A stretch of DNA of 52,272 nucleotides from Erysipelotrichaceae bacterium (GCA_030523555.1 JAUNIH010000004.1:1-52272); one strand, 5' to 3'. Positions 9,046 through 18,138 are shown, counted from the first letter of the stretch. Made by a program: numbers and translations. Notes: a model not told the origin generated them from the letters alone.

Positions 9046-10110
9046 TTAAATAATAGCTTCTTCTGTTTCAGAATCGAACAGATGAATCTTTTCTTCATCA
9101 AAATCAATACCTACGACTTCACCTGTCTTATATCTCATCCAGTCTCTAAATTTGGCAACAGATGTCTTACCAAACAGTTTGCCGTGAGTCAGAGTGAAAT
9201 GACCGGTATTTTCATTTAAAGTAACATTCAGTTTATAAGTATTGCCAGGTTTGATATCTTCTGGTCTGATACCTAAGATGAAATTACTCTTTCCTGATTT
9301 ATTAATAGCGTCAACTACCTTTGAAGGAAGAGCAATTTCTTCACCTTCAGCGTAATATTTGCCATTTTCAACTTTTAAAGAGAAAGTGTTCATTGGTGGT
9401 AAACCGATGAATGTAGCTACGAACAGATTTTTAGGATGATCGTAGAGTTCAAGTGGTGTACCAATCTGCTGAACATGGCCCATAGACATACAGCAGATTC
9501 GATCTGCAAGAGTCAGGGCTTCGGTCTGGTCATGTGTTACATAGATCATTGTAGTACCTAGTCTTCTGTGCAGTAATTTGATTTCTCTTCTGGTAGATCC
9601 ACGAAGTTTAGCGTCGAGGTTTGACAGAGGTTCATCAAACAGGAAGACTTTAGGATTTCTAACGATAGCACGGCCCATGGCAACACGCTGTCTTTGACCA
9701 CCTGACAACTGACTTGGTTTCTTGTTTAACTGAGCAGTCAGACCAAGAATTTCAGCAGCAGCCAGTACTTTTTCATGAATAACATATTTATCTTCCTTAG
9801 CCAATACTAATGAGAAAGCCATGTTTTCATAAATAGTCATATGACCATATAATGCGTAGTTCTGGAAAACCATCGCAATATCTCTGTCCTTTGCAGGAAG
9901 TCTTGTACAGTCTTTATCACCGATCATCAGCTTTCCGGCAGAGATATCTTCAAGACCTGCGATCATTCTGAGTGTAGTAGATTTACCACAACCGGAAGGT
10001 CCTACAAAGACGATAAATTCACCGTCTTCAATGTCCATGTTGAAATCATAAACAGCCTGAACATTATTATCATAGATTTTATCTAAGTGCTGTAAACTTA
10101 AACTAGCCAT
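9046..10110 (-). CDS. MalK/MsmK-type ABC transporter ATPase (copy 1)
   Basis: This 354-residue sugar-ABC ATPase has Walker [10 protein letters not shown] at 37-45, signature LSGGQ at 135-139 and Walker B VFLFDE at 155-160. A C-terminal OB/TOBE-like regulatory domain follows (about 235-354). The Q-loop region reads FQNYALYGH, where MalK proteins usually have YPH. It is flanked on both sides by small unknown membrane genes rather than by permease genes. A second MalK-like ATPase is encoded 6 kb upstream in the same operon. It may energise the LplB/LplC pair or a complex with the small membrane proteins. Confidence 0.93.
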   Translation of the reverse strand: MASLSLQHLDKIYDNNVQAVYDFNMDIEDGEFIVFVGPSGCGKSTTLRMIAGLEDISAGKLMIGDKDCTRLPAKDRDIAMVFQNYALYGHMTIYENMAFSLVLAKEDKYVIHEKVLAAAEILGLTAQLNKKPSQLSGGQRQRVAMGRAIVRNPKVFLFDEPLSNLDAKLRGSTRREIKLLHRRLGTTMIYVTHDQTEALTLADRICCMSMGHVQQIGTPLELYDHPKNLFVATFIGLPPMNTFSLKVENGKYYAEGEEIALPSKVVDAINKSGKSNFILGIRPEDIKPGNTYKLNVTLNENTGHFTLTHGKLFGKTSVAKFRDWMRYKTGEVVGIDFDEEKIHLFDSETEEAII

Positions 10111-10120
10111 TTCTGTACCT

Positions 10121-10576
10121 CTACTTTCCGATTGTCTCCAGATACTTATTGAGTTTTCCGGAGTTATTTATACTGATGATTCCACCTACAACTAGACATG
10201 CAGCAGATGCAACCAGGTATGCAATACATAAAGTAGACTGACCAGATGTAATAGCTTCAGCTTCTAAAGCCTTCATTGGATAGTAGAAGATTCTAATAAC
10301 CTGAAGTACAGCCAATCCAATCATCACATAAGCATATGTACTGTGATAGTTTTTAACTTCTTCTGAAGATAAAAAGCACACCAGAAGGAATAACAGATTC
10401 ACAATTATTGACATACCGATAAAGTATGTATAGAAGAAATCCGCATTTGTTTCATATATAGAAAAGAAGTAAAGCACATTAAATACAATCGCCAGGATTG
10501 CCAGCATTTCAGGTACGCTATCATTTTTATAACGCATTCTGTCTAATTTAACATCAGTTTTAACGTCATTATTCAT
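10121..10576 (-). CDS. Small membrane protein of pectin transporter
   Basis: The function is not recognised. This 151-residue protein has about four predicted membrane segments (near 24-42, 48-69, 80-97 and 116-136 from the chosen start). The open frame starts at a GTG at 10588, but that codon lies inside the GGAGG sequence that serves as RBS. The ATG at 10576 is therefore preferred and overlaps the upstream gene by 8 nt. It is part of the ATPase-flanking set of small membrane proteins. It is too small, and lacks the EAA motif, to be a normal ABC permease. Confidence 0.7.
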   Translation of the reverse strand: MNNDVKTDVKLDRMRYKNDSVPEMLAILAIVFNVLYFFSIYETNADFFYTYFIGMSIIVNLLFLLVCFLSSEEVKNYHSTYAYVMIGLAVLQVIRIFYYPMKALEAEAITSGQSTLCIAYLVASAACLVVGGIISINNSGKLNKYLETIGK

Positions 10577-11141
10577 TTGTAACGACACCTCCGCTTAATA
10601 TTTCATCTTCCTGCTTTACTAGTTTTGTTTTCCAAATTAAGTTGTATACAATAGCACCTGCAAAAACAACAAGAATTACAGCTAATACAAAACCGATATC
10701 AAACCAGAATGTTGATTCTGAATAATTGAAATTCATCATATCAGACATTTCTTTATATAAAGTGAAATCAACAGTGGTCAGGAACTGAGTTCTGTATTTG
10801 ATTGTATTCATAACTACATATACAGCCATAACGACAAATGCGCCAGCCTGTACGTAAGTTGCTATTGTATTGCCAATATAATATTTTCTTCTTGTATTAG
10901 AAGCAAAAATAAACGGCAGTGTACTGATAAGAATCAGTCCAATAGATCCATAAACAAGGATATTATTATAACCCTGCATATCTGTAAAGATTTTAGATCC
11001 TGGAACTCCACCTAAAGCCTGAGTTTGGTATAAACCGTATACACCAGTCATAAGTCCTAGACCGTATACAAACATCACTGCCGAGAAAATAAGAGCCAGT
11101 AGAAATAGAATCTTTTGAAATTTCATTTGTGGTTTAAACAT
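10569..11141 (-). CDS. Small membrane protein of pectin transporter
   Basis: This is a 190-residue protein of unknown function. An N-terminal membrane helix (about 9-30) is followed by an extracytoplasmic-looking loop (YGLYQTQALGGVPGS), two central helices, a second polar loop, and a final helix near 150-172. The frame opens at a GTG (11150) that overlaps the RBS AGAGGTGA. The ATG at 11141 is chosen. It directly follows the binding-protein gene beyond a strong hairpin, and its polar loops could contact the binding protein. It is not a canonical permease. Confidence 0.7.
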   Translation of the reverse strand: MFKPQMKFQKILFLLALIFSAVMFVYGLGLMTGVYGLYQTQALGGVPGSKIFTDMQGYNNILVYGSIGLILISTLPFIFASNTRRKYYIGNTIATYVQAGAFVVMAVYVVMNTIKYRTQFLTTVDFTLYKEMSDMMNFNYSESTFWFDIGFVLAVILVVFAGAIVYNLIWKTKLVKQEDEILSGGVVTNE

Positions 11142-11162
11142 AAAAGTCACCTCTACTATAGT

Positions 11163-11196
11163 GTATCCTTGTGCTGACGATACAGCACAAGGATAC
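11163..11196 (-). other. Perfect 14-bp intercistronic hairpin after binding-protein gene
   Basis: The inverted repeat GTATCCTTGTGCTG (11163-11176) / CAGCACAAGGATAC (11183-11196) is perfect, with a 6-nt loop. It lies between the binding-protein stop and the RBS of the next gene. No U-run follows in the minus direction. This placement is typical of mRNA-stabilising or partial-attenuation elements that keep binding-protein mRNA more abundant than the downstream cistrons. Confidence 0.7.
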
Positions 11197-11226
11197 TGAA
11201 TAATAATTAATTAATAAGACTACAAA

Positions 11227-13350
11227 CTATTTGATAGTGTCGTAGTAAGCTTTCAGAGCAGTCCACTGAGCATTCTTAATCATTAAGTATGCAGCACCGT
11301 TCCAGTCGTTAGCTACATAATTAGCATAAGCCTTAGCTGTAGCTTCAACACCTGTTAAAGTGTAACCTTCCTTGATGATGTTATAGAATACTGATACGCC
11401 ATCCTTAGATGACTGGAAGTTAGAACTCAGATCTGTGTAACCCTTTAAGGTATTTGTCTGTTCAGCAGTAGTTGGAAGAACTGTAGGAACAGAAGTGTAC
11501 CACATATTTGATTCATTAACTGTCAGTAATGGATGTTTGATTACACCAGCAGAGATAGCAGCTGATAATACAGCAGCACCCTTCTTACCAACTTCATTAG
11601 TTGCCTGGTATTCAAATGCCTGTGACTTAGGGAAACCATTGAGAGTAGAACCTAAGTATCTTCTTGCGAAGTTAGTGTAGTTACCGTTTTCTAATTCAAT
11701 CATTTCATCGAAAGTTTCCTGCTTCATAGTAGGCCACTGTTTACCGTTGAAAGTGAATGTTTCGTATTTAGCAGCTACATCATCCCAAGTCTTAACTTCT
11801 ACAGTTTCGTCCTTAACGTTGATGAATGCATCTGGACCATAAGACATAGTGATCTGGCCCTGTACAGAGAATGCGAAGTCAATTAATGCTAAAGCAGCAT
11901 TTAACTTATCAGTTGAATCAGCAACACCGGCAGCAGAGATAGCCCAACCATCAACCTTTACAGATCTCCATGATTCAGTAAATCTCATGTATGTACCAGT
12001 AGTACCATCTTCCCAGTAAGCAACTGGAACCATGATAGCTAAGTATTCTTCACCATCCTGTAACTTAGTGTCGTTCATAACTGTCTGAGTCTGGTTGTAG
12101 TCATATGACATTAAACCTGCATCCAGTTCAAGATAGTTAGCAGAGTTCTGTGAACCTCCAACGCACAGTAAGCCTTCAGATACAAGATCATGTAATCTTT
12201 CAACAGCTAAGTAAGCAACTTCATCCTGTCTAGCATCCTGTAATTTACCAGTGTTATCGAAGTATAAGTAATCACATCTTGATTCCATACCTCTAGCACC
12301 GAATAATGAACCAGCAAATCTAACTAAGTCGATTTCTCTCTGTAAGTTAGAAGTTTCTCTTGAGAATAAACCAACGATTGGATCTCCATTGTTATTGTCT
12401 AATGAAGCAACTGCACATCTTAATAATGCAACCATTTCATCAGCATCCCAACATGCATCATAACCTAAGAACAGGTCAGATCTGTTAGCGTAATCAGGAT
12501 ACATTGAATCAATGTAATCTCTGAACATCTGAACAGCAGCATCACCAGTTAAGCCTTCAGCAGCATTCATCTGAGCGATGATGTTCTGAGTAGCATCGTA
12601 ATCCTTAGTGATAGTCTGAGTACCAGTACCATCAGCAGTTAAAGATTCAATTTCTACTTTACCAGTAGTTGGCATATAAGGTTCATAAGCATAAGCTGCA
12701 AGAGCTCTGTTAGCACCAGCATAAGCTGTATCGCCATCTAATAATGTACGAACCAGGTCAGCTCTGATTAATGGCATTCTTTCGATATCATCTACACCGT
12801 CGAAATATGGAGAGAAGTAGATAGCGCCAGTTTCGGTATTGCCAGTGATAGATAATCTTGCGATCTGATTGTCTTCTAAGTAAGCCTTGAAGTTAGGCAT
12901 CTGGTCAATATAGTCAGCTAAGTTGATCAGTTTGCCTTCAGCACCAGCAGCGTTTAATAATTCAGTAGTACCAACAATGATATCAACCTGATCTAACTGG
13001 TTTTCCCATACTGCCCATTCTTTTGAAGAAGAACCTGCACCAGAGAATTTATCATCGAAAGTGATACCTAATTTTTCAGAAACATAAACCCAGGTTGGTT
13101 TTAAATCGCCTGTATGGTAAGTAACACCATCAACTAATGTAACACCATCACCTACTACATCAGCGTTTTTGAAGCTGATAGCGGTTTTGTCGTCGTTGTA
13201 TCCGGCTGCAATTCTTAATTCTGTACCTTCAGCGTATTCGAGAGTGAAATCAGCAGGTGTATCATCTACAACTGCAGTTCCGCTACCGCCACAAGCACAT
13301 AATGTAAGAGCCATAGCCAGAGACAATAGAATTAAGATAAGTTTTTTCAT
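11227..13350 (-). CDS. Extracellular carbohydrate-binding lipoprotein (LplA-like)
   Basis: This 707-residue solute-binding lipoprotein has a basic n-region, a hydrophobic h-region and a lipobox ending LCAC, with Cys20 as the probable lipidated residue. It is longer than the usual LplA-type binding protein (about 500 residues). A very strong RBS (GAGGAGG) fits high expression. It sits directly downstream of the lplC- and lplB-type permease genes. By context it captures pectin-derived oligosaccharides outside the membrane. The exact ligand (oligogalacturonide or rhamnogalacturonan fragment) cannot be told from sequence. Confidence 0.88.
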   Translation of the reverse strand: MKKLILILLSLAMALTLCACGGSGTAVVDDTPADFTLEYAEGTELRIAAGYNDDKTAISFKNADVVGDGVTLVDGVTYHTGDLKPTWVYVSEKLGITFDDKFSGAGSSSKEWAVWENQLDQVDIIVGTTELLNAAGAEGKLINLADYIDQMPNFKAYLEDNQIARLSITGNTETGAIYFSPYFDGVDDIERMPLIRADLVRTLLDGDTAYAGANRALAAYAYEPYMPTTGKVEIESLTADGTGTQTITKDYDATQNIIAQMNAAEGLTGDAAVQMFRDYIDSMYPDYANRSDLFLGYDACWDADEMVALLRCAVASLDNNNGDPIVGLFSRETSNLQREIDLVRFAGSLFGARGMESRCDYLYFDNTGKLQDARQDEVAYLAVERLHDLVSEGLLCVGGSQNSANYLELDAGLMSYDYNQTQTVMNDTKLQDGEEYLAIMVPVAYWEDGTTGTYMRFTESWRSVKVDGWAISAAGVADSTDKLNAALALIDFAFSVQGQITMSYGPDAFINVKDETVEVKTWDDVAAKYETFTFNGKQWPTMKQETFDEMIELENGNYTNFARRYLGSTLNGFPKSQAFEYQATNEVGKKGAAVLSAAISAGVIKHPLLTVNESNMWYTSVPTVLPTTAEQTNTLKGYTDLSSNFQSSKDGVSVFYNIIKEGYTLTGVEATAKAYANYVANDWNGAAYLMIKNAQWTALKAYYDTIK

Positions 13351-13409
13351 TTTTTTGCCTCCTCTAAAATGAAATCATTTTTTAAAGTTGAATGTTAACA
13401 ACTATATAT

Positions 13410-14309
13410 TTATTCCTTAACACCACCGACAGTAGTACCCTTAGCGAAGTACTTCTGGATGAAAGGATAAATAATCAGAATTGGAATGATTGCACAGATA
13501 ATCAGTGCATAGATAGCTGAGTTTGGAGAATATGAAGCTCTCCATCCAGCCAATACTTCAAGGTTTGTATATTCTTCCAGTAAGCCTCTGATGAATACCT
13601 GTAATGGCTGTTCATTTGCAGAACCGGAAGCTGCAATCATCTGTCTTGCCCAGAAGTAACCGTTCCATCTAGAAATAGCGAAGAACAGTGCAACTGTAGC
13701 GATTGTAGACTGAGACATAGGGATATATACCTTAGTCAATACCTGGAATTCAGTAGCGCCATCGACGATAGCTGCTTCTTCAATTTCGCTTGATACACCT
13801 TCGAATGCGTTTCTCAAGAGGATGATATTCATCGCAGCCATACCCATGGCAATGACAATCAGCCATTTAACATCGGTAATACCAATAGCGTTGAAGACGC
13901 GCTGAGTATTCAGATAGTTCAGATACTGAGGAACGATACCTGCAGAGAACCACATTGTGAATACTAAGAAGAAGTTGAATCCGGATCTGAATAACAGTCT
14001 CTTCTTTGATAATGCATAAGCACCAAGGATAGATACTACCAAGGAGAAGATTGTACCATACAGAGTCAGGAACAGTGTATTGGTATAAGAGTTCCAGAAT
14101 GTATTGTTGTTGAAGATTGATGCAAAGGCATCAAACTGAATATCCTTAGGGAACAGTACTACCTGGTTGTAGTCCACCGCATGCGCACCAGAGATAGAAG
14201 ATGATACAGCATATACGAATGGATACAGACAGCATAGTGAGAATACTGTCAGGAACAGGTAGGAAACAACCTTAAATATTAATTCACTTACTTCAAGTTT
14301 ACGTTTCAT
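13410..14309 (-). CDS. ABC transporter permease, LplC/YtcP type
   Basis: This 299-residue inner-membrane permease is of the MalG/LplC class. It has about six membrane helices and the cytoplasmic EAA loop, EEAAIVDGATEFQVLTKVYI (around residues 177-196), that docks onto the ATPase. The C-terminus, FAKGTTVGGVKE, matches the family's typical ending. It lies 20 nt downstream of the LplB-type permease gene and 59 nt upstream of the binding-protein gene. Together these form the classical core of the importer. Confidence 0.92.
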   Translation of the reverse strand: MKRKLEVSELIFKVVSYLFLTVFSLCCLYPFVYAVSSSISGAHAVDYNQVVLFPKDIQFDAFASIFNNNTFWNSYTNTLFLTLYGTIFSLVVSILGAYALSKKRLLFRSGFNFFLVFTMWFSAGIVPQYLNYLNTQRVFNAIGITDVKWLIVIAMGMAAMNIILLRNAFEGVSSEIEEAAIVDGATEFQVLTKVYIPMSQSTIATVALFFAISRWNGYFWARQMIAASGSANEQPLQVFIRGLLEEYTNLEVLAGWRASYSPNSAIYALIICAIIPILIIYPFIQKYFAKGTTVGGVKE

Positions 14310-14329
14310 AATTAATTATCTCCTCCCCG

Positions 14330-15385
14330 TTAGTACAGTGATACGTCTGATGCCTTCTTGGCAATAGCGTTAGCACCGATAACCAGGATCATACCGGTAA
14401 TGTTGTTGAGCATTTCAGCCGCAGAAGCTATAGCCTGTGAACCACCACCGGAAGTACCTTCAAGACCCATTCTATACGCAAATGTAGAAACTACGTCGGC
14501 AGTAACCCATGTATTAGTGTTATACAGCAGGATAACCTTTTCATAACCGATGGACAGTAATGTACCGATTTTGGTAATCAGCATAATGACAATTGTAGAC
14601 AGGATACATGGAATAACAACGTATCTCATCTGAGCGAATTTACCGGCACCATCAATCTGTGCAGCTTCATAAGATGTAGGAGAGATACCGATGATAGCCG
14701 CAAAGTAAACGATTGAACCATAACCGGCTTCTTCCCAGATACCACTTATTTGGTAGATAGCTCTGAAGAATGAAGGATTGTTAAGTAAACCTGCATCAGC
14801 GGTTTCTTGAGAAATAAGTCCTATTGCAGCCAGAGCATTAGAGATAATACCAGTACTTGATACCAGGTCATTCTGTTTCAGCAACATTGTTACCAGAGTT
14901 GTCATAACGACTGTTGACATGAACTTAGGAAGATATGTCAATACCTGATATACAGATCTTAAGATATCTGACTTGATTTCATTAAAGAATAAAGCCAGGA
15001 TAATTGGCATTGGGAAACCAAACAGCAAGCCATAGAAACTTAATACGAAGGTATTTCTGAAGGCTCTCCAGAACAGGACACTCTGAGTAGATCCGCCAAA
15101 CATCAGTGCCTGGAAGTTTGCGAAACCACACCACTTCATTTCTGATACCTGTTTACCAACTTCTGTAATCTTGAAACATCCAAGCAGTTCGTACATTGGG
15201 AAATATCTCCATAATACGAATACCACAATCATTGGTATCAGCATCACATAAAGGCGCCAGTCCTTAAGTATAGCTACCTTGTTGAGCTGCCATCTGTTTT
15301 TTTCAACGTCATCCCTAACCTTCTGTTCAGGATCAAGTTCATAACATTTCAGCTCTTCATTATAAATAAGATACTCATCATTCAT
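14330..15385 (-). CDS. ABC transporter permease, LplB/YteP type
   Basis: This 351-residue permease is of the MalF/LplB class. It has a hydrophilic N-terminal extension of about 45 residues, six predicted helices, and the EAA loop YEAAQIDGAGKFAQMRYVVI. An upstream ATG at 15400 coincides with the Shine-Dalgarno stretch GGAGGGG, so the ATG at 15385 (MNDEYL) is chosen. It follows the ECF-S-like gene, whose last codons supply that RBS. With LplC and the binding protein it makes up the oligosaccharide uptake channel. Confidence 0.92.
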   Translation of the reverse strand: MNDEYLIYNEELKCYELDPEQKVRDDVEKNRWQLNKVAILKDWRLYVMLIPMIVVFVLWRYFPMYELLGCFKITEVGKQVSEMKWCGFANFQALMFGGSTQSVLFWRAFRNTFVLSFYGLLFGFPMPIILALFFNEIKSDILRSVYQVLTYLPKFMSTVVMTTLVTMLLKQNDLVSSTGIISNALAAIGLISQETADAGLLNNPSFFRAIYQISGIWEEAGYGSIVYFAAIIGISPTSYEAAQIDGAGKFAQMRYVVIPCILSTIVIMLITKIGTLLSIGYEKVILLYNTNTWVTADVVSTFAYRMGLEGTSGGGSQAIASAAEMLNNITGMILVIGANAIAKKASDVSLY

Positions 15386-15386
15386 G

Positions 15387-15989
15387 TTAGTCCCCTCCAT
15401 TTATTGAATCGTAATCATCGAAGTTTTCATCTTCTTCATTTTCTTTCAGTTGAATCAGATACTGTTTCTGATCCATGAACAAGCCTTCTACTTTTCTGGC
15501 AATAAATATTCCTACCAGAGTGAAGACCAATGTCAGCATATCTGTAAACACAAATACACTGATTACCTGTACGGATACTCCTGAAACTATCACGGCTGCT
15601 AAGCCTCTAGAAAGTTCCATCAGAAGATATCCTATTACAACATATCCCATTGTCAGAAATATGCTGTTTCTTATTTTATCCTTGCCTACTTTACTGACAT
15701 ATATAAGCGTCAGCATGAAGCCAAGATTACCAGCCAGGTAGATAATATACTGCTGAACACTACCGGACTGATAGGCAACAAACAGGATGCTCGAGATTAC
15801 CGCCTGAAAGATACAGTATTTATCCCATCTCATCATTACTATCAGTAATAACAGTAACATTATTGAGATAGAATACATTTCATCCCAGACAAACCATACA
15901 GTTGCCGATTTGATGACCAGGAATTCACATATCGCATACATGGCGATAAATATACACAAATCCAAGGTCCTGTACTGTTTGAAATTCAT
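15387..15989 (-). CDS. ECF-S-like integral membrane protein
   Basis: This 200-residue protein has about five to six membrane segments. It starts with a YRTLDLCIFIAMY-like first helix. Later come an MMRWDKY turn, a YLAGNLGFML segment, a late FVFTDMLTLVFTLVG helix, and a charged, acidic C-tail after GLFMDQKQYL. The pattern (TLD near the start, MRW, YxxGN, DQKxYL) recalls S-component-like proteins of ECF transporters, though no EcfA or EcfT partner gene is adjacent. It lies between the second ATPase gene and lplB, with 3-nt and 1-nt spacings. The ECF similarity is pattern-based and needs a profile search. Confidence 0.65.
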   Translation of the reverse strand: MNFKQYRTLDLCIFIAMYAICEFLVIKSATVWFVWDEMYSISIMLLLLLIVMMRWDKYCIFQAVISSILFVAYQSGSVQQYIIYLAGNLGFMLTLIYVSKVGKDKIRNSIFLTMGYVVIGYLLMELSRGLAAVIVSGVSVQVISVFVFTDMLTLVFTLVGIFIARKVEGLFMDQKQYLIQLKENEEDENFDDYDSINGGD

Positions 15990-15992
15990 TAT

Positions 15993-17072
15993 TTATTTCT
16001 CTTCAAGAACAGCTTCTGTTTCCTTGTCGAATAAATAAATCTTGTCGTATGGGATATAGAAATCAAATTCTACTTCAAATCCAGGTGCATCATGTGGATC
16101 ACACTTCAGGATAATTGTGTCATCACCAATCTGTGTATATACATTGGTTGAATCACCCAGCATTTCAATCAGAGTAGAATATCCTTTAACCTTAACTGCA
16201 TTATCAACAGGTTTCATTGATACAGCTTCTGGTCTGATACCGAATTTAACTGCCTGATCTTTGAGCTTGTATTTGGTAGCTTTAAGATCAATGACATTAT
16301 CGTTCTTTTCAAAACTGATCTTTCCATCCTTTATTTCACCATCAATGAAGTTCATAGGTGGTTCACCGATGAATCCGCCTACAAAGACATTGCATGGATA
16401 GAAGTATAATTCTTCAGGAGTACCGATCTGCTGTACATAACCGTCTTTCATAACAACGATTCGATCTGCCATTGTCAAGGCTTCAGTCTGGTCGTGTGTT
16501 ACGTAGATGGTAGTCGCATGAGTAGATCTGTGAATCTGAATGATTTCTGAACGCATGGTAACACGCTGTTTAGCATCGAGGTTTGATAACGGCTCATCCA
16601 TTAAGAAGATATCAACCTGTCTGATAATAGCTCTACCTACGGCAACTCTCTGTCTTTGACCACCTGACAGTGCTCTAGGCTTTCTGTCAAGATAATCAGT
16701 AAGACCTAAGATAGCCGCAACATTATTAACTTTTTCTTCGATAACATCATCGTCAATACCTTCAAGTGTAAGACCGAATGCGAGGTTATCATATACGGAT
16801 AAATGAGGATAAAGCGCATATGACTGGAATACCATCGCAATTCCTCTTTCGATTGGCGATTTCTCATTGGCTCTTTCACCGTTGATCAGGAAATCACCCT
16901 TTGAAATTTCTTCCAGACCGGCAATCATTCTCAGTGTTGTTGATTTACCACAACCTGATGGACCTACAAAGACAATAAATTCCCCATCTTTGATTGTCAG
17001 ATTGAAGTTGTGTACTGCATGGAATCCATTTGGATAAATTTTGTTTATATCCTTTAAAACAATATCAGACAT
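15993..17072 (-). CDS. MalK/MsmK-type ABC transporter ATPase (copy 2)
   Basis: This 359-residue sugar-ABC ATPase has Walker A at 37-45, LSGGQ at 135-139, Walker B IFLMDE at 155-160, and a C-terminal TOBE-like regulatory domain. The frame extends to 17126, but ATG 17072 with GAGGGGAC upstream gives the canonical MSDIVLKDI start. It is the first gene of the 14-gene pectin operon, downstream of the operator at 17151. It differs from copy 1 in the Q-loop (FQSYALYPH) and in its C-terminal domain, so this is not a recent duplication. Confidence 0.93.
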   Translation of the reverse strand: MSDIVLKDINKIYPNGFHAVHNFNLTIKDGEFIVFVGPSGCGKSTTLRMIAGLEEISKGDFLINGERANEKSPIERGIAMVFQSYALYPHLSVYDNLAFGLTLEGIDDDVIEEKVNNVAAILGLTDYLDRKPRALSGGQRQRVAVGRAIIRQVDIFLMDEPLSNLDAKQRVTMRSEIIQIHRSTHATTIYVTHDQTEALTMADRIVVMKDGYVQQIGTPEELYFYPCNVFVGGFIGEPPMNFIDGEIKDGKISFEKNDNVIDLKATKYKLKDQAVKFGIRPEAVSMKPVDNAVKVKGYSTLIEMLGDSTNVYTQIGDDTIILKCDPHDAPGFEVEFDFYIPYDKIYLFDKETEAVLEEK

Positions 17073-17150
17073 GCTCGTCCCCTCTTTTCTTAATAAATTA
17101 TTACTGCATTGAGCATATGAGTACATACGCTCATATATAATTATTGTAAC

Positions 17151-17164
17151 TGAAAACGTTTACA
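17151..17164. promoter_or_regulatory. cre/LacI-type operator of pectin operon
   Basis: TGAAAACGTTTACA matches the 14-base catabolite-responsive element consensus TGWAANCGNTNWCA at every position. It lies 79 nt upstream of the first ATPase start. A nearly identical site lies at 21123. The binder could be CcpA or a pathway-specific LacI-family repressor; no regulator gene is in the window. I see no convincing -35/-10 pair here. Confidence 0.75.
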
Positions 17165-17197
17165 AATACTATTAAAATAATGATAATTTTTAAATAT

Positions 17198-17220
17198 TTT
17201 ACATAATTGATTTACATAAT
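17198..17220. repeat. 10-bp direct repeat upstream of pectin operon
   Basis: TTTACATAAT occurs twice (17198-17207 and 17211-17220), 13 bp apart start to start. It lies upstream of the operator at 17151. It could be an activator site or simply AT-rich sequence. Confidence 0.4.
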
Positions 17221-17249
17221 GTTCACTTTAATGAACTATATGCACAATA

Positions 17250-17289
17250 AAATCCCCTTCTAATATTTAAATATATAAGACGGAGATTT
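17250..17289 (-). terminator. Possible terminator of kduI operon
   Basis: AAATCCCC (17250-17257) pairs with GGAGATTT (17282-17289), including one G-U pair, across an AT-rich 24-nt loop. In the minus direction TTTATT follows. It is placed just after the kduI stop. It is a weak structure. Confidence 0.45.
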
Positions 17290-17302
17290 CTTATCATATG
17301 AA

Positions 17303-18127
17303 TTATCTTAAATCAGTCATTGCTACGCCATCCATATCATCGAAGTCCTGATTTTCACCAGCCATACCCCAGATGAAAGTATAGGCACTTGTAGCAGCTG
17401 CAGAATGAATAGACCAGCTAGGAGAAATAACAGCTTCTTCATTTCTCATAACGATGTGTCTTGTTTCGGTTGGCTCACCCATCAGATGAATTACGATATC
17501 TTCAGGTTTAAGTTCAAAGTAAAGATATACTTCCATTCTTCTATCATGTGTATGACATGGCATAGTATTCCATACTGAACCTTCAAATAAAGTAGTCATG
17601 CCCATTTCCAGCTGACAGGATTCTACCTGTCCAGGAAGAATATATTTACGTATTACACGATGGTTACATGTTTCCAAAGATCCAAGTTCAACCTTTACAC
17701 AGTCTTCAGGATGAATGAGAACTGTAGGATAAGTCATATGTGCAGGAGTTGAATTGAAATAGAATTTTGCAGGTTTGGAATTATCATCAGATTCAAATTC
17801 AATATCCTTTGAACCCATACCTACATACATACCGTCTTTATAATCAAGTTCATATACAGTACCATCAACAGTAACCTTACCTTTACCGCCGATATTGATG
17901 ATGCCCATTTCTCTTCTTTCAAGGAAATATTTGGCTCTTAATTCGTCCCCTGCCTGAAGTTTAACTTTCTTAATTGGAGATACCCCACCTGTAATAATTC
18001 TGTCGATGTGTGAATATACACATTTGACATCTTCACCAAAGAGATCCTGAATCAGAAATTCTTCTCTGTTTCGGGCTGTATCATAATATTTTGCGTCCTT
18101 AGGACTGCATGCTGCACGTACTTCCAT
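17303..18127 (-). CDS. kduI: 5-dehydro-4-deoxy-D-glucuronate isomerase (KduI)
   Basis: This 274-residue cupin enzyme converts 5-keto-4-deoxyuronate, the unsaturated uronate from pectin lyase products, to 2,5-diketo-3-deoxygluconate. The zinc ligands are visible: His192 and His194 in PCHTHD, Glu199, and His241 in SWSIHS. Length is normal for KduI. A strong RBS (AAGGAGG) precedes the ATG. It lies 11 nt downstream of uxaA, as the last gene of the uxaB-uxaA-kduI operon. The usual partner kduD is not in the window. Confidence 0.95.
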   Translation of the reverse strand: MEVRAACSPKDAKYYDTARNREEFLIQDLFGEDVKCVYSHIDRIITGGVSPIKKVKLQAGDELRAKYFLERREMGIINIGGKGKVTVDGTVYELDYKDGMYVGMGSKDIEFESDDNSKPAKFYFNSTPAHMTYPTVLIHPEDCVKVELGSLETCNHRVIRKYILPGQVESCQLEMGMTTLFEGSVWNTMPCHTHDRRMEVYLYFELKPEDIVIHLMGEPTETRHIVMRNEEAVISPSWSIHSAAATSAYTFIWGMAGENQDFDDMDGVAMTDLR

Positions 18128-18138
18128 TATTCCCCTCC

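Noticed and set aside
17101-17140. Inverted repeat GAGCATATGAG...CTCATATA near the pectin operon start as an operator
   Set aside because: The arms are short and imperfect, so it was kept out in favour of the clear operator at 17151.
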